Shown: piece by piece, positions 53,850 through 63,151 of the stretch
Position numbering within the stretch: the stretch's first letter is position 1
Layout of the letters: each line of letters opens with the position of its first letter
Notes under the pieces: model-generated
Database searches by the model: none
The model's input: only the letters and a program-made list of their open reading frames with translations
Told to the model about the DNA's origin: nothing
NCBI GenBank assembly: GCA_963926475.1
Contig: CAWUXE010000003.1
Coordinates: forward strand, 51,067-115,066
Direction: 5' to 3'
Length of the DNA: 64,000 nucleotides
Origin: UBA2040 sp002384725
GTDB lineage: Bacteria; Bacteroidota; Bacteroidia; Flavobacteriales_D; Crocinitomicaceae
Program-made: the position numbers and the translations under genes

Positions 53850-55700
53850 ATGTCAAGAAAATTACCACTAACGTTTTTTGCATTTGGAATATGTCTCTCT
53901 TCCATTGCACAAGTTTCGCCATTAAAACAGGGCGAAGAGGCTAATTTAGCATTGCCTGCTGCGCAAATTGGGATAACCGGAATGGAAGTTTCCCCACAAG
54001 CTGTTTTAAAACCGCAGCCTGCTTCATTTTATGCGAAAGCCGTAAATGAAACAGAAATCGGGGAGACGATTTATGATTTGATGTCGAATTCATCGATTCA
54101 AAGCAGAAACTTGGTGCATTCAGATGGTACTATTAGCGCCTCGTACACTTTTGGCATGCAAGCAACCGCATTTGCCGATAGGGGTGCTGGATACAATTAC
54201 TTTAATGGTACATCGTGGGGTCCCTTCGCCACAGCTAGAATTGAAACAATGCGCACGGGTTGGCCCTCTATGATGTCGACTGCCGCAGGACAAGAAACAA
54301 TTATTTCTCATGCTGGATCAGGCCCTTTTGTTTTAAATAAAAGAGCATCTAAGGGAACTGGTGCTTGGACGCAAGCTTTACTTCCTACAACCTCCGGTCT
54401 CTGGTATCTTTGGCCAAGAGCAACTACAGGAGGTGCAAATGGCAATTCTATACATTGCATAGGAATTACGGCTCCAACAGGAAATGGTGGAACTGTACAT
54501 GAAGGAATAGATGGCGCCTTATCTTACTGGCGCTCAACAGATCAAGGTGCGACGTGGGATATTGTTGAGTCTATTTTATCTGATTTCGATTCTACTCATT
54601 TCAATAGTTTTAGAGCTGATGCCTATTCCATAATTGCCGATGGTGACAAAATTGCCATTGCTGTGTTTAAATCATGGGGAGATATGATTTTATTAAAATC
54701 AACTGACAATGGAACGAATTGGACCAGTCAAATTGTGAACGATTTTCCCTTAGACCTGTATGTTGCCGATCAGCCTGGAGGGTCAGATACGAATGGAGAT
54801 ATGGTAGCGGATACAATTGAAACCTGTGACGAAGCAGGTGCAATATTGTTTGATGCCAATGGTATGGTCCATATGACTTTCGGACGCATGCGAGTTCTTG
54901 ACGACGAAACTGCAGTTGGAACAAGTTATTTCCCAGGCACACAAGAATTGTATTACTGGAATGAGTCCATGGGAACAGGTAATTTTATGACGATCGCTGT
55001 TCCTGAAGATGTGGACATGGATGGAACTTTACTTTTCGCTGGATCTTTCGCTGGATATTTCACTGCACTTTGCGGTTCGCCGAGTATGGGAAAGAATACC
55101 GATGGAACAATTTTCGTTTCCTACGCGGGATATCGAGAGGATTTTGAGTCTAACGGACAGAATTTACGTCATATTTATGTCACAAAAACCATGGATGGTG
55201 GTACAACTTGGGCAACTCCTTTGGATGTAACTCCAGATGTATTCTTGAATTATTACGAATGCGCCTTCCCTACTATCGCCCCAACTGTAGACAACAAGTT
55301 GAGACTAATGTATATGAGAGATCTTGAACCTGGACTAGCGACACGTGGAGATTTGGATCCTTATGATTTAAATTCGATTATGTATTTGAGCGCCGATACT
55401 AATCTGATCGACGATTTAGGTTTAAACGAAATTTCGACAAGTTTGATTCAAACAAAATTATTCCCGAATCCAGGGCAAGACGAAGTGAATTTGAGCATTA
55501 ATTTGACGAGTGCTAAACAAGTTTCTTTAACCATGACAAACATCACAGGAGACAAAATGAAATTCGAAGAGAACGAAAATTTATCCACTGGTGAACATAG
55601 TTTCCACATTCAAACGAAAGGCTTACCATCTGGTGTTTACTTTGTTCGAATCGAAATAGACGGTCAAACACGAACAGAAAAATTAGTTGTAAAACATTAA
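53850..55700 (+). CDS. Secreted sialidase-fold-like protein with T9SS type A sorting domain
   Basis: 616 residues, signal MSRKLPLTFFAFGICLSSIAQ. The core (about 85-520) has BNR/Asp-box-like repeats: WRSTDQGATWDIVES, LLKSTDNGTNWTSQIV and KTMDGGTTWATPLDV, each S/T-x-D-x-G-x-x-W. The T9SS type A domain (about 538-616) has LFPNPGQDEVNLSI and GVYFVRIEIDGQ. Such propellers often bind or cleave glycans, but the catalytic Tyr/Arg triad of true sialidases cannot be confirmed here. Monocistronic. Confidence 0.87.
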   Translation: MSRKLPLTFFAFGICLSSIAQVSPLKQGEEANLALPAAQIGITGMEVSPQAVLKPQPASFYAKAVNETEIGETIYDLMSNSSIQSRNLVHSDGTISASYTFGMQATAFADRGAGYNYFNGTSWGPFATARIETMRTGWPSMMSTAAGQETIISHAGSGPFVLNKRASKGTGAWTQALLPTTSGLWYLWPRATTGGANGNSIHCIGITAPTGNGGTVHEGIDGALSYWRSTDQGATWDIVESILSDFDSTHFNSFRADAYSIIADGDKIAIAVFKSWGDMILLKSTDNGTNWTSQIVNDFPLDLYVADQPGGSDTNGDMVADTIETCDEAGAILFDANGMVHMTFGRMRVLDDETAVGTSYFPGTQELYYWNESMGTGNFMTIAVPEDVDMDGTLLFAGSFAGYFTALCGSPSMGKNTDGTIFVSYAGYREDFESNGQNLRHIYVTKTMDGGTTWATPLDVTPDVFLNYYECAFPTIAPTVDNKLRLMYMRDLEPGLATRGDLDPYDLNSIMYLSADTNLIDDLGLNEISTSLIQTKLFPNPGQDEVNLSINLTSAKQVSLTMTNITGDKMKFEENENLSTGEHSFHIQTKGLPSGVYFVRIEIDGQTRTEKLVVKH

Positions 55701-55719
55701 TTTTTTATTTGATATTAAT

Positions 55720-55750
55720 AGCCTGATCGAAAGGCTGGGCTTTTATTTTT
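55720..55750 (+). terminator. Weak terminator after the sialidase-fold gene
   Basis: AGCCT (55720-55724) and AGGCT (55732-55736) form a 5-bp stem followed by GGGCTTTTATTTTT. The stem is short. Confidence 0.45.
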
Positions 55751-55757
55751 GTAGACA

Positions 55758-55787
55758 CAAGATACTCATTTTAAAATGAGTATCTTG
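55758..55787. repeat. Perfect 30-bp palindrome
   Basis: CAAGATACTCATTTT is followed directly by its exact reverse complement, with no spacer. It lies 21 bases before the ATG of a small lipoprotein. It lacks a following T run, so an operator for a dimeric regulator is as likely as a terminator. Confidence 0.85.
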
Positions 55788-55808
55788 GAATTCAACTAAA
55801 ACCCAATT

Positions 55809-55940
55809 ATGAGAATATTATTAATCGGATTGATTTTTCTATGTGCTTGCAATCAGGCTCAGGAAGAGGAAAAAACAGAAAAAGTAGAAATCATAGTTGA
55901 ACCACCTATGGAACTCATGGGAGATAACTTAAAACTTTAA
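55809..55940 (+). CDS. 43-residue lipoprotein
   Basis: ATG 55809 to TAA 55938-55940. The signal MRILLIGLIFLCAC has lipobox LCAC; the mature tail NQAQEEEKTEKVEIIVEPPM is acidic and ends MELMGDNLKL. Intact signal, charged mature part and full stop suggest a real small lipoprotein. No family is recognised. The perfect palindrome just upstream may regulate it. Confidence 0.6.
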   Translation: MRILLIGLIFLCACNQAQEEEKTEKVEIIVEPPMELMGDNLKL

Positions 55941-56048
55941 GTTTTCACTAAATTTCCTGCTGAAGTTGAAGGATGTTCGTGTTATTTCTCGTGAAATAAA
56001 ATTCTACTTACTTGACGAGTAATTAAAGGCTTGCCTTTTTCAAACAAT

Positions 56049-56087
56049 AAAAAAAGCACGATTCCAAAAATTATCGGAATCGTGCTT
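56049..56087 (-). terminator. Terminator after the aconitase gene
   Basis: AGCACGATTCC (56055-56065) and GGAATCGTGCT (56076-56086) form an 11-bp perfect stem. On the minus strand a run of T residues follows. Confidence 0.9.
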
Positions 56088-56110
56088 CTATTGCAAGTTG
56101 TATTCAAAAA

Positions 56111-58378
56111 CTACTTTGCGTTCTCTTCTTTGATTTTATTCAAAGCTGACCCAGATCTAAACCAATTGATTTGAGCTTCGTTGTACGTATGGTTTAACAT
56201 TACATTCTCTTTTTGACCATCTTCATGCACTAACTCAAGAGTCAATTGCTTACTCGGAGCAAACGCATTCAAATCAATGAAATTAAAAGTATCGCCTTCT
56301 TTAATTTTATCGTAATCACTTTCTGTGTCGAACGTCAAACCAAGCATTCCTTGTTTCTTCAAGTTTGTTTCGTGGATTCGAGCAAATGATTTTACAATTA
56401 CCGCCATAACGCCAAGGTGACGTGGTTCCATTGCCGCATGCTCACGTGATGAACCTTCACCATAATTGTGATCTCCAACAACTACAGTAGAAATTCCAGC
56501 TGCTTTGTAGGATCTAGCCGTAGAAGGAACTTCGCCGTATTCACCGGTCAATTGATTCTTCACCTTATTCACTTCTTTATTAAAGAAGTTATTCGCTCCA
56601 ATCAACATGTTATTTGAAATATTGTCCAAATGTCCACGGTAACGTAACCAAGGTCCAGCCATGGAAATATGATCTGTTGTACATTTACCTTCTGCTTTGA
56701 TCAGCAATTTCGCTCCCATCAAGTTTTCACCGTTCCAAGGATTGAAAGGCGTCAACAATTGCAAACGACTTGAATCTGGATTAACAGTGATTTCAATTCC
56801 AGAACCATCTTCAACTGGCGCTTGAAAACCTGCATCTTCCACATCAAATCCTTTTGGAGGCAATTCCCATCCTGTTGGCGGATCTAATTTTACTTGTTCA
56901 CCTTTGTCATTTGTCAAAGTATCCGTCAGAGGATTGAACTCCAATGTTCCGGCAATTGCCAAAGCAGCAACCATTTCAGGTGACGTTACAAAAGCATGCG
57001 TATTTGGGTTTCCATCTGCTCTTTTCGAGAAGTTACGGTTGAAAGAGTGAATGATTGTATTCTTTTCTTGTTTGTCTGCTCCTGCTCTATCCCATTGTCC
57101 GATACAAGGTCCACAAGCATTTGTAAATACTTTCGTTCCAATTTTCTCGAATGTACCGATGATACCGTCACGCTCAATTGTAAATCGAATTTGTTCTGAA
57201 CCAGGATTAATTCCGAATTCCGCTTTAGGTGTCAATCCTTTTTCAATAGCTTGAGCAGCGATAGAGGCAGCGCGCGACATATCTTCGTACGAAGAGTTGG
57301 TGCAAGAACCTATCAATCCCCATTCGATTTTCAATGGCCATCCATTTTTGTTCGCTTCGGCTTTCAATTCAGAAATTGGCGTTCCTCTGTCCGGTGTGAA
57401 AGGTCCATTTACATGTGGTTCCAAATCAGAAAGATTGATTTCAATCAATTGATCAAAGTAGGTTTCTGGATCAGCGTACACTTCAGCATCACCCGTTAAA
57501 TGTTCTGCAATTTTATCCGCTTCTGCAACAACATCTGCACGACCCGTTGCATTCAAGAATCTTCTCATTGAATCATCGTAACCGAAAGTAGAAGTCGTAG
57601 CTCCAATTTCAGCACCCATGTTACAAATCGTTCCTTTTCCGGTACCTGATAGGTTCAAAGCACCTTCGCCGAAATATTCAACTACTGCTCCTGTTCCACC
57701 TTTTACAGTAAGAATATCAGCTACTTTTAGAATAACATCTTTTGAAGAGGTCCAACCGTTTAATTTTCCGGTCAATTTAACACCAATCAATTTCGGGAAT
57801 TTCAACTCCCAAGCCATACCAGCCATAACATCAACCGCATCTGCACCCCCAACTCCGATGGCGATCATTCCTAATCCACCTGCATTTACAGTATGTGAAT
57901 CCGTTCCAATCATCATTCCACCTGGGAAGGCATAATTTTCTAGTACTACTTGGTGAATGATACCTGCACCTGGCTTCCAAAATCCAATTCCATATTTATT
58001 TGAAATGGAAGAAAGGAAATTAAAGACTTCGTTGTTTTTATTGATAGACTCCTGCAAATCGACAGAGGCACCTATTTTTGCTTGGATTAAGTGATCAGCA
58101 TGAACAGTAGAAGGAACAGCGACTTTCTTTTTTCCAGCTTGCATAAATTGCAATAAGGCCATTTGAGCCGTTGCATCTTGCATGGCTACGCGATCTGGCG
58201 CGAAATCCACATACGCTTTTCCACGAGGGAATTCTTCTGTTGCATTTCCATCCCACAAGTGAGCGTATAAAATCTTTTCTGTAAGAGTAAGTGGTCTACC
58301 AACTACTTTACGAGCCGCTTCGATACGTCCAGGAAACTGAGCGTATACTTTTTTGATCATGTCTAAATCAAATACCAT
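56111..58378 (-). CDS. acn: Aconitate hydratase (mitochondrial-type)
   Basis: 755 residues. It interconverts citrate and isocitrate with a [4Fe-4S] cluster. The three cluster cysteines are in GSCTNSSYEDM and NACGPCIGQWDR (C-x-x-C). PSTVHADHLIQA and GTDSHTVNAGGLGMIAIGVGGAD are family signatures. The swivel domain ends near GDHNYGEGSSREHAAMEPRHLG. The overall form resembles mitochondrial aconitase rather than AcnB. Monocistronic with its own promoter and terminator. Confidence 0.96.
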   Translation of the reverse strand: MVFDLDMIKKVYAQFPGRIEAARKVVGRPLTLTEKILYAHLWDGNATEEFPRGKAYVDFAPDRVAMQDATAQMALLQFMQAGKKKVAVPSTVHADHLIQAKIGASVDLQESINKNNEVFNFLSSISNKYGIGFWKPGAGIIHQVVLENYAFPGGMMIGTDSHTVNAGGLGMIAIGVGGADAVDVMAGMAWELKFPKLIGVKLTGKLNGWTSSKDVILKVADILTVKGGTGAVVEYFGEGALNLSGTGKGTICNMGAEIGATTSTFGYDDSMRRFLNATGRADVVAEADKIAEHLTGDAEVYADPETYFDQLIEINLSDLEPHVNGPFTPDRGTPISELKAEANKNGWPLKIEWGLIGSCTNSSYEDMSRAASIAAQAIEKGLTPKAEFGINPGSEQIRFTIERDGIIGTFEKIGTKVFTNACGPCIGQWDRAGADKQEKNTIIHSFNRNFSKRADGNPNTHAFVTSPEMVAALAIAGTLEFNPLTDTLTNDKGEQVKLDPPTGWELPPKGFDVEDAGFQAPVEDGSGIEITVNPDSSRLQLLTPFNPWNGENLMGAKLLIKAEGKCTTDHISMAGPWLRYRGHLDNISNNMLIGANNFFNKEVNKVKNQLTGEYGEVPSTARSYKAAGISTVVVGDHNYGEGSSREHAAMEPRHLGVMAVIVKSFARIHETNLKKQGMLGLTFDTESDYDKIKEGDTFNFIDLNAFAPSKQLTLELVHEDGQKENVMLNHTYNEAQINWFRSGSALNKIKEENAK

Positions 58379-58443
58379 GTTTGCTGATTTATTTAAAGGT
58401 TGTTTTATTTCAATTTACCGTAACGACAAGCGTATACGGGCTG

Positions 58444-58451
58444 CAAAACTA
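58444..58451 (-). promoter_or_regulatory. -7 box for aconitase
   Basis: Minus strand TAGTTTTG (TAnnTTTG), 65 bases upstream of the aconitase ATG at 58378. Confidence 0.5.
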
Positions 58452-58692
58452 CTGAAAATGTGCGAAAAATAAAAGTCTAAAACGAGTTGAATTCGTTCAA
58501 AAACTTATTACTTTTCATTTGTACCTTATTTCGATTTTACGGAAGCCACATTAAACGTATCCTCAACCATTACGAATGGTATATGCAATCTGTCCGACTC
58601 TTCTGCCTAATCTTCAAGTGCACATGGATAATTACCAAAAATCCATCATTGAAGCCCAAAGAATCAAAATATTGCTGGTAAAATTATTCAAT

Positions 58693-58875
58693 TTATGGTC
58701 GAAGTTCACCGACATATCCTAAAGAAACGGGTTTAAAATCAGAACTATCCACACAAAACTCACACGCTTTTTTCTCGTTCTTATTGTCCTTTTTCCCTTT
58801 TTGGAAGTACAGCAATGGCTTAAAAACAGTAGACTTAGGAGAAATACGTATGATTTTAGCATAGAAATATGAACT
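58693..58875 (-). pseudogene. 60-codon coding-like remnant
   Basis: A minus frame lacking any start codon reads AKIIRISPKSTVFKPLLYFQ, then KGKKDNKNEKKACEFCVDSS, then a FKPVSLGYVGELRP end, closed by TAA 58695-58693. Another in-frame stop lies just upstream (58878-58876). The basic, low-bias sequence looks like the 3' end of a decayed gene in the 690-base gap between acn and rpsF. The rest of the gap shows nothing I can assign apart from the rpsF and aconitase promoters. Confidence 0.3.
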
Positions 58876-59004
58876 TCAATTGGTTTCCTTAACTCTCGTT
58901 TAATTAGCTTTGTCGAAAATCAGATTCCCAAGAGTAATCAAGTGAATTGATTTAAAAAGGGAAATATATTCGATTTAAGTGTTTCAAATTACATATGAAA
59001 TCCC

Positions 59005-59012
59005 TATCTTTG
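59005..59012 (+). promoter_or_regulatory. -7 box for the rpsF operon
   Basis: TATCTTTG matches TAnnTTTG, giving a leader of about 50 bases before ATG 59067. Confidence 0.65.
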
Positions 59013-59018
59013 CGCCCT

Positions 59019-59039
59019 CGTCTGCAAAAAGGACAGACG
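59019..59039 (+). promoter_or_regulatory. Hairpin in the rpsF leader (possible S6:S18 autoregulation site)
   Basis: CGTCTG (59019-59024) pairs with CAGACG (59034-59039) around a 9-base loop, just after the likely transcription start. S6:S18 binding to its own leader is known in other bacteria; this site is only a structural candidate. Confidence 0.4.
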
Positions 59040-59066
59040 TGAAACAAATAATTTAATAACAATTTT

Positions 59067-59429
59067 ATGAATTCTTACGAAACTGTTTTCATTTTAACTC
59101 CCGTTTTGTCTGAGGAACAGGCAAAGGAAGCAGTGCAAAAATTCGAAGCCCAAGTTAAAGAACTAGGTGGTAAAATTAAGCACTCCGAGAGCTGGGGCTT
59201 GCGCAAATTAGCGTACCCTATCCAAAAAAAATCCACTGGATTTTATTTCTTATCTGAATTTGAATGTGATTCACCCGTAATCGCTGATTTCGAATTGACT
59301 TTGAAACGTGACGAACGTGTTATGCGTTTTTTAACGATCAAAATGGAGAAAGATCACTTAGAGTATGCAGGAAAGCGCAGAGCCAAATTGGGGAAAGCAG
59401 TGACTCCAGCTCCAGCAGCAGAAGCTTAA
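59067..59429 (+). CDS. rpsF: Ribosomal protein bS6
   Basis: 120 residues. The S6 fold opens MNSYETVFILTPVLSEEQAK and has the signature WGLRKLAYPIQKKSTGFYFL. It binds 16S rRNA beside bS18. It is first of three genes in the order rpsF-rpsR-rplI, with spacers of 25 and 29 bases. The Ala/Pro-rich tail (TPAPAAEA) is common in Bacteroidota. Confidence 0.96.
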   Translation: MNSYETVFILTPVLSEEQAKEAVQKFEAQVKELGGKIKHSESWGLRKLAYPIQKKSTGFYFLSEFECDSPVIADFELTLKRDERVMRFLTIKMEKDHLEYAGKRRAKLGKAVTPAPAAEA

Positions 59430-59454
59430 TTATTAACATTTAAAAAGTAAAGAC

Positions 59455-59718
59455 ATGGCACAAAATGACATTCGTTATCTGACTCCAATCGATATCGACA
59501 TTACAAAGACAAAATATTGCCGTTTTAAGAAAAGCGGTATCAAATTCATCGATTACAAAGACGCAGGTTTCTTGTTGAAATTGGTAAACGAACAAGGTAA
59601 GATTTTACCTCGTCGTATTACTGGAACATCAGCGAAATACCAAAAGCGTGTGAACAAAGCGATCAAAAGAGCGCGTCACATTGCAGTTCTTCCATACGTG
59701 GCAGACATGTTGAAATAA
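59455..59718 (+). CDS. rpsR: Ribosomal protein bS18
   Basis: 87 residues. It contains DITKTKYCRFKKSGIKFIDY and the conserved LPRRITGTSAKYQKRVNKAI, followed by KRARHIAVLPYV. It sits between rpsF and rplI, as expected for the 30S platform pair bS6-bS18. Only one Cys remains (KYCRF), so a zinc-dependent form is unlikely. Confidence 0.97.
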   Translation: MAQNDIRYLTPIDIDITKTKYCRFKKSGIKFIDYKDAGFLLKLVNEQGKILPRRITGTSAKYQKRVNKAIKRARHIAVLPYVADMLK

Positions 59719-59747
59719 GATTGTAAACGATATAAAAAATTAATAAG

Positions 59748-60194
59748 ATGGATGTAATTCTTAAAAAAACCGTTGACAATCTTGGATTCAAGGATGAGAT
59801 GGTAACAGTAAAACCAGGATTCGGAAGAAACTTTTTGATTCCTCAAGGTTATGCTATTTTGGCGACTGCTTCTGAGAAGAAAGGTCACGCTGAAATGTTG
59901 AAGCAAAGAGCACACAAAGAATCTAAAATGTTAACTGAAGCTGAAGGATTAGCAGCAAAAATCAACGAATTATCAATCAAAATCGCTACTAAAGCGGGTG
60001 AGAATGGTAAAATCTTTGGTTCTGTTAATACACTTCAAATTGCTGAAGCGTTAAAAGCGGCAGGTTTCGATATCGACCGTAAAGCTTTGAAAATCAAAGA
60101 AGATATAATCAAGGAAGTTGGAACATACGACGTTGACGCTAACATCGCAAAAGGTGTTATGGCTTCTTTCAAAATTGAAGTTGTAGGAGAATAA
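59748..60194 (+). CDS. rplI: Ribosomal protein bL9
   Basis: 148 residues. The N-domain opens MDVILKKTVDNLGFKDEMVT and contains VKPGFGRNFLIPQGYAILAT, the L9 signature. A long central helix (KKGHAEMLKQRAHKESKML) leads to the C-domain GENGKIFGSVNTLQIAEALK. Last gene of the operon; a terminator follows. Confidence 0.97.
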   Translation: MDVILKKTVDNLGFKDEMVTVKPGFGRNFLIPQGYAILATASEKKGHAEMLKQRAHKESKMLTEAEGLAAKINELSIKIATKAGENGKIFGSVNTLQIAEALKAAGFDIDRKALKIKEDIIKEVGTYDVDANIAKGVMASFKIEVVGE

Positions 60195-60216
60195 TTTTTC
60201 CCAAACTAAATATTTA

Positions 60217-60249
60217 AAACCTCTATTCTTTTGGACGGAGGTTTTTTTG
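60217..60249 (+). terminator. Terminator after rplI
   Basis: AACCTC and GAGGTT pair across a 14-base loop, followed by seven T residues. Confidence 0.8.
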
Positions 60250-60363
60250 TGGGTTAAACATTAAGAAATGAAACACGTTAAACTTGTTTTTATTACCTTT
60301 CCTAAATACCTCTTCATGGCCTTAATGTTGAAAAAATCCCGCACAGTTGATTACTTTTACGAC

Positions 60364-61449
60364 ATGAAAATTTTATCTCTATTTGTTATTCTTTCGGCTG
60401 TATTATTCTCATGTGATAGTCAAAAAAAGAAAGATATTTCAACAGGCGAAAATGTCGCTCGATATGCTAAGTATTTGCGAATTATAGAAAAAGGAAATCT
60501 GACGACTATTGAAATTCTCTCACCAGAAACGGGTGAAGTTGAACAAACACTTAATGTTTCGAAGGAAATGATAAAAACAAGTCATTTTCTGCAAGTTCCT
60601 GTATCTAAAATGGCTGTTCTTTCCAGCACTCATGTTGGGATGCTTTCGAAATTAAACGAGATAGATAAAATTGCTGGAATTACTAATCGACTTTATGTCT
60701 ACAACAAGGAATTACTTGAAAGCATAGAAAAAGACAAAGTAGTAGAATTGGGTGAAGAAGGGCAAATTCCAGTTGAGGCGCTTCTAAAAACCAAATGTCA
60801 AGCCCTAATTTATAGTGGATTTGGCAAACAATATCCGCATCAAAAGCAATTGAACGCAGCAATGGTGAGATGCATTGCCAATTATGATTGGCGTGAGCTG
60901 CATCCCCTTGGAAAAGCAGAATGGATTTTGCTTTTTGGTTATTTGACTGGGAAAGAAAAACAAGCCAAACTGTACTTTGATAAAATTGAAAAAGAATATT
61001 TGGCACTCGAAGAAAAAGCGTCAAAACTGAAGAACTTTCCTACTGTTCTTGAGGGAAATCTTTTCGGTGAATCTTGGTTTGCGCCAGCCGGTGCAAGTTT
61101 TAAAGCCAAATTATTGAAAGACGCACATGTTCGCTATCAATATGCAGATACGAAAGGAACAGGTTCATTGCCCTTGACTTTAGAGAAAATTCTTTCCGAT
61201 AATTTGGACACCGAACATTGGATAAATCCGGGATTTCCGACGAAAGAAAAACTGTTTGCCTTTCACCCAAAATTGAAATATTTGGGTCCAGTAACTAAAA
61301 ATAAGATTTTCGATTTTTCGAAAAGTGGAAACAGATATTGGGAATTGTCGGCTATCGAACCACAAAAGATACTATCAGATTATTTAAGTATTTTTCATCC
61401 AACAGAATTTCCGAAAGAGAACTTGTATTTTTACCAAGAAGTAAAATGA
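60364..61449 (+). CDS. ABC importer substrate-binding lipoprotein (FepB/BtuF-type)
   Basis: 361 residues from ATG 60364 (MKILSLFVILSAVLFSC, lipobox LFSC). An in-frame upstream ATG at 60268 would give a 32-residue basic extension and break the signal. The class III solute-binding fold shows VLSSTHVGMLSKLNEIDKIAGIT and GEEGQIPVEALLKTKCQALIYSG, and ends HPTEFPKENLYFYQEV. Family members bind ferric siderophores, heme or cobalamin. It overlaps the permease gene by 4 bases, forming an operon with the ATPase. Confidence 0.9.
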   Translation: MKILSLFVILSAVLFSCDSQKKKDISTGENVARYAKYLRIIEKGNLTTIEILSPETGEVEQTLNVSKEMIKTSHFLQVPVSKMAVLSSTHVGMLSKLNEIDKIAGITNRLYVYNKELLESIEKDKVVELGEEGQIPVEALLKTKCQALIYSGFGKQYPHQKQLNAAMVRCIANYDWRELHPLGKAEWILLFGYLTGKEKQAKLYFDKIEKEYLALEEKASKLKNFPTVLEGNLFGESWFAPAGASFKAKLLKDAHVRYQYADTKGTGSLPLTLEKILSDNLDTEHWINPGFPTKEKLFAFHPKLKYLGPVTKNKIFDFSKSGNRYWELSAIEPQKILSDYLSIFHPTEFPKENLYFYQEVK

Positions 61450-62447
61450 CACGTCAGAAACAAAATAGATTTTTGCTCCTACTCTTGTTGGTAATTTTAC
61501 CAATTGCCTTCGTTTGCCATTTTGCAGCAGGAGAAATTTCCATTTCTTGGTCAATTTTTAGCGATGCTTGGTTCTTTTTTGATTCGTCTAACACGGAACA
61601 CATCATCGTGCGCGAATTTCGATTTCCTCGTTTTATAATGGCCTGCTTGGCGGGCTCTGCCCTATCCGTTTGTGGATTGATGATGCAGACTTTATTCAAC
61701 AATCCTTTGGCTGGACCGTATATTTTGGGAATCAACTCAGGCTCGAGTTTGTTTGTCGCCATTTCTCTCATGACGGGAATTTCCATTTTTCAAAGTGATT
61801 TTGGTTTAGTTTCAAGTGCTTTGATTGGTGCGTTTATTTTTGGGTTAATCATACTCGCTATTTCATTCAAAGTTAAACAAGGCGTCTCACTTTTATTAAT
61901 AGGATTGATGCTCGGCAGTTTCTCAAGCGCTTTGGTTTCAGTTATCCAATACCTGTCAGAAGCGAATTCCCTTAAAATGTTCACGATGTGGATTATGGGC
62001 TCCTTGCAAGAAGTCGAATCGGGTCAATTGCCCTTTATTTCGGTATTATTTCTATTCGGAATGCTTGGTTCATTTTTCATTATCAAACCCTTGAATGCAT
62101 TTGTTTTGGGAGAAACGGAAGCTGAATTACTTGGGATTTCTATTCGTAAAATTCGCTTATTAATCATCGTTTTTACTGCACTTTTGACCGGATTGATTAC
62201 AGCCTATTGTGGACCAATTGCCTTCATTGGCTTAGCGGTTCCCAACTTGGTGAAAATCATTTTCAAAACACAAGATCATCGCATTCTTCTTCCCGCATCG
62301 CTCATTATAGGTGCCCTATTTTTGGTTCTTTGTGACATTATTGTTCAACTCACCGCACCCTGGATTCCGCTACCAATTAATGCGGTTACTTCCTTAATAG
62401 GAGCACCAATGGTGATTTATTTCATTGTAAAACGACTGGCGCAATGA
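61446..62447 (+). CDS. FecCD-type ABC importer permease
   Basis: 333 residues starting MTRQKQNRFLLLLLLVILP at the 4-base overlap (ATGA) with the lipoprotein gene; an upstream in-frame start at 61338 is unlikely. About nine membrane helices. FecCD signatures: REFRFPRFIMACLAGSALSV, GLMMQTLFNNPLAGPYILGI and YCGPIAFIGLAVPNLVKIIF. It forms the membrane pore of the importer. Substrate cannot be decided from the permease alone. Confidence 0.93.
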   Translation: MTRQKQNRFLLLLLLVILPIAFVCHFAAGEISISWSIFSDAWFFFDSSNTEHIIVREFRFPRFIMACLAGSALSVCGLMMQTLFNNPLAGPYILGINSGSSLFVAISLMTGISIFQSDFGLVSSALIGAFIFGLIILAISFKVKQGVSLLLIGLMLGSFSSALVSVIQYLSEANSLKMFTMWIMGSLQEVESGQLPFISVLFLFGMLGSFFIIKPLNAFVLGETEAELLGISIRKIRLLIIVFTALLTGLITAYCGPIAFIGLAVPNLVKIIFKTQDHRILLPASLIIGALFLVLCDIIVQLTAPWIPLPINAVTSLIGAPMVIYFIVKRLAQ

Positions 62448-63151
62448 GAATAAAGAACCTACATATCGGTTACATCAAGACTTTGCTCGAAATTGAGGAA
62501 TTGAACTTGGAACCTGGAAAAGTATATTCTCTTATCGGTGCGAATGGTCGTGGGAAAACGACTTTGATGAAAACTTTGATTGGTCAAATTCCTTCGCTTT
62601 CTGGACAGATGACCTTTAATGAAAAGGATCTTACGACTTTGCTGTCTTTGGATAAGTCGAAATTGTTTGGATTCGTGAACAGTCGGTTTGCTGGTGTTTC
62701 TTATATGCGAGCAAAAGAATATGTTGCACTAGGACGTTCTCCCTACACCAACGCTTTCGGACGACTTTCTGCAATAGATGAAGCCATTGTAGACCAGAGT
62801 TTTGCAACGATGGAAATTGAACATTTGGCCGATAAATTCACCGAAGAATTAAGCGATGGTGAGCGACAAATGTTGGCCATTGCAAAAGTCTTGGCACAAG
62901 AAACGAAGTACATTTTTTTGGATGAACCAACCGCCTTTTTGGATTATTCCAACAAGAAAAAGGTACTAGAAATGCTGATGAAAATTGCTAGAGAGGAGAA
63001 TAAATGTGTTTTTTATTCGAGTCATGATTTGGAGATGGTGCTGGAGTTTTCCGATGTGAAGGTTTGTATCGCGAAGGAGAATAATCAAGTATCGATCAAT
63101 TCAGCCAGGTTGGATTTGAACTTTCTTCTAAATATCTGTTTTCAAGACTAA
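62444..63151 (+). CDS. ABC importer ATP-binding protein (FecE/BtuD-type)
   Basis: 235 residues. Walker A GANGRGKTT (about 33-41), Q-loop FVNSRFAGVSYMRAKEYVAL, signature LSDGERQMLAIAKVLAQ, Walker B YIFLDEPTAFLD and the H-loop SHDLEMVLEF. It overlaps the permease gene by 4 bases (ATGA), so three genes are coupled. FecE/BtuD homologues power siderophore, heme or B12 uptake. Short C-terminus, within family range. Confidence 0.93.
   Translation: MRIKNLHIGYIKTLLEIEELNLEPGKVYSLIGANGRGKTTLMKTLIGQIPSLSGQMTFNEKDLTTLLSLDKSKLFGFVNSRFAGVSYMRAKEYVALGRSPYTNAFGRLSAIDEAIVDQSFATMEIEHLADKFTEELSDGERQMLAIAKVLAQETKYIFLDEPTAFLDYSNKKKVLEMLMKIAREENKCVFYSSHDLEMVLEFSDVKVCIAKENNQVSINSARLDLNFLLNICFQD

Noticed and set aside
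57618..57935. 105-codon plus-strand ORF inside aconitase
   Set aside because: Antisense shadow; Pro/Thr/Ser-rich sequence is the usual by-product of a conserved gene read backwards.
58487..58681. 64-codon plus-strand ORF between acn and rpsF
   Set aside because: No promoter, unlikely composition, and no recognisable features. The opposite strand just beyond looks more coding.
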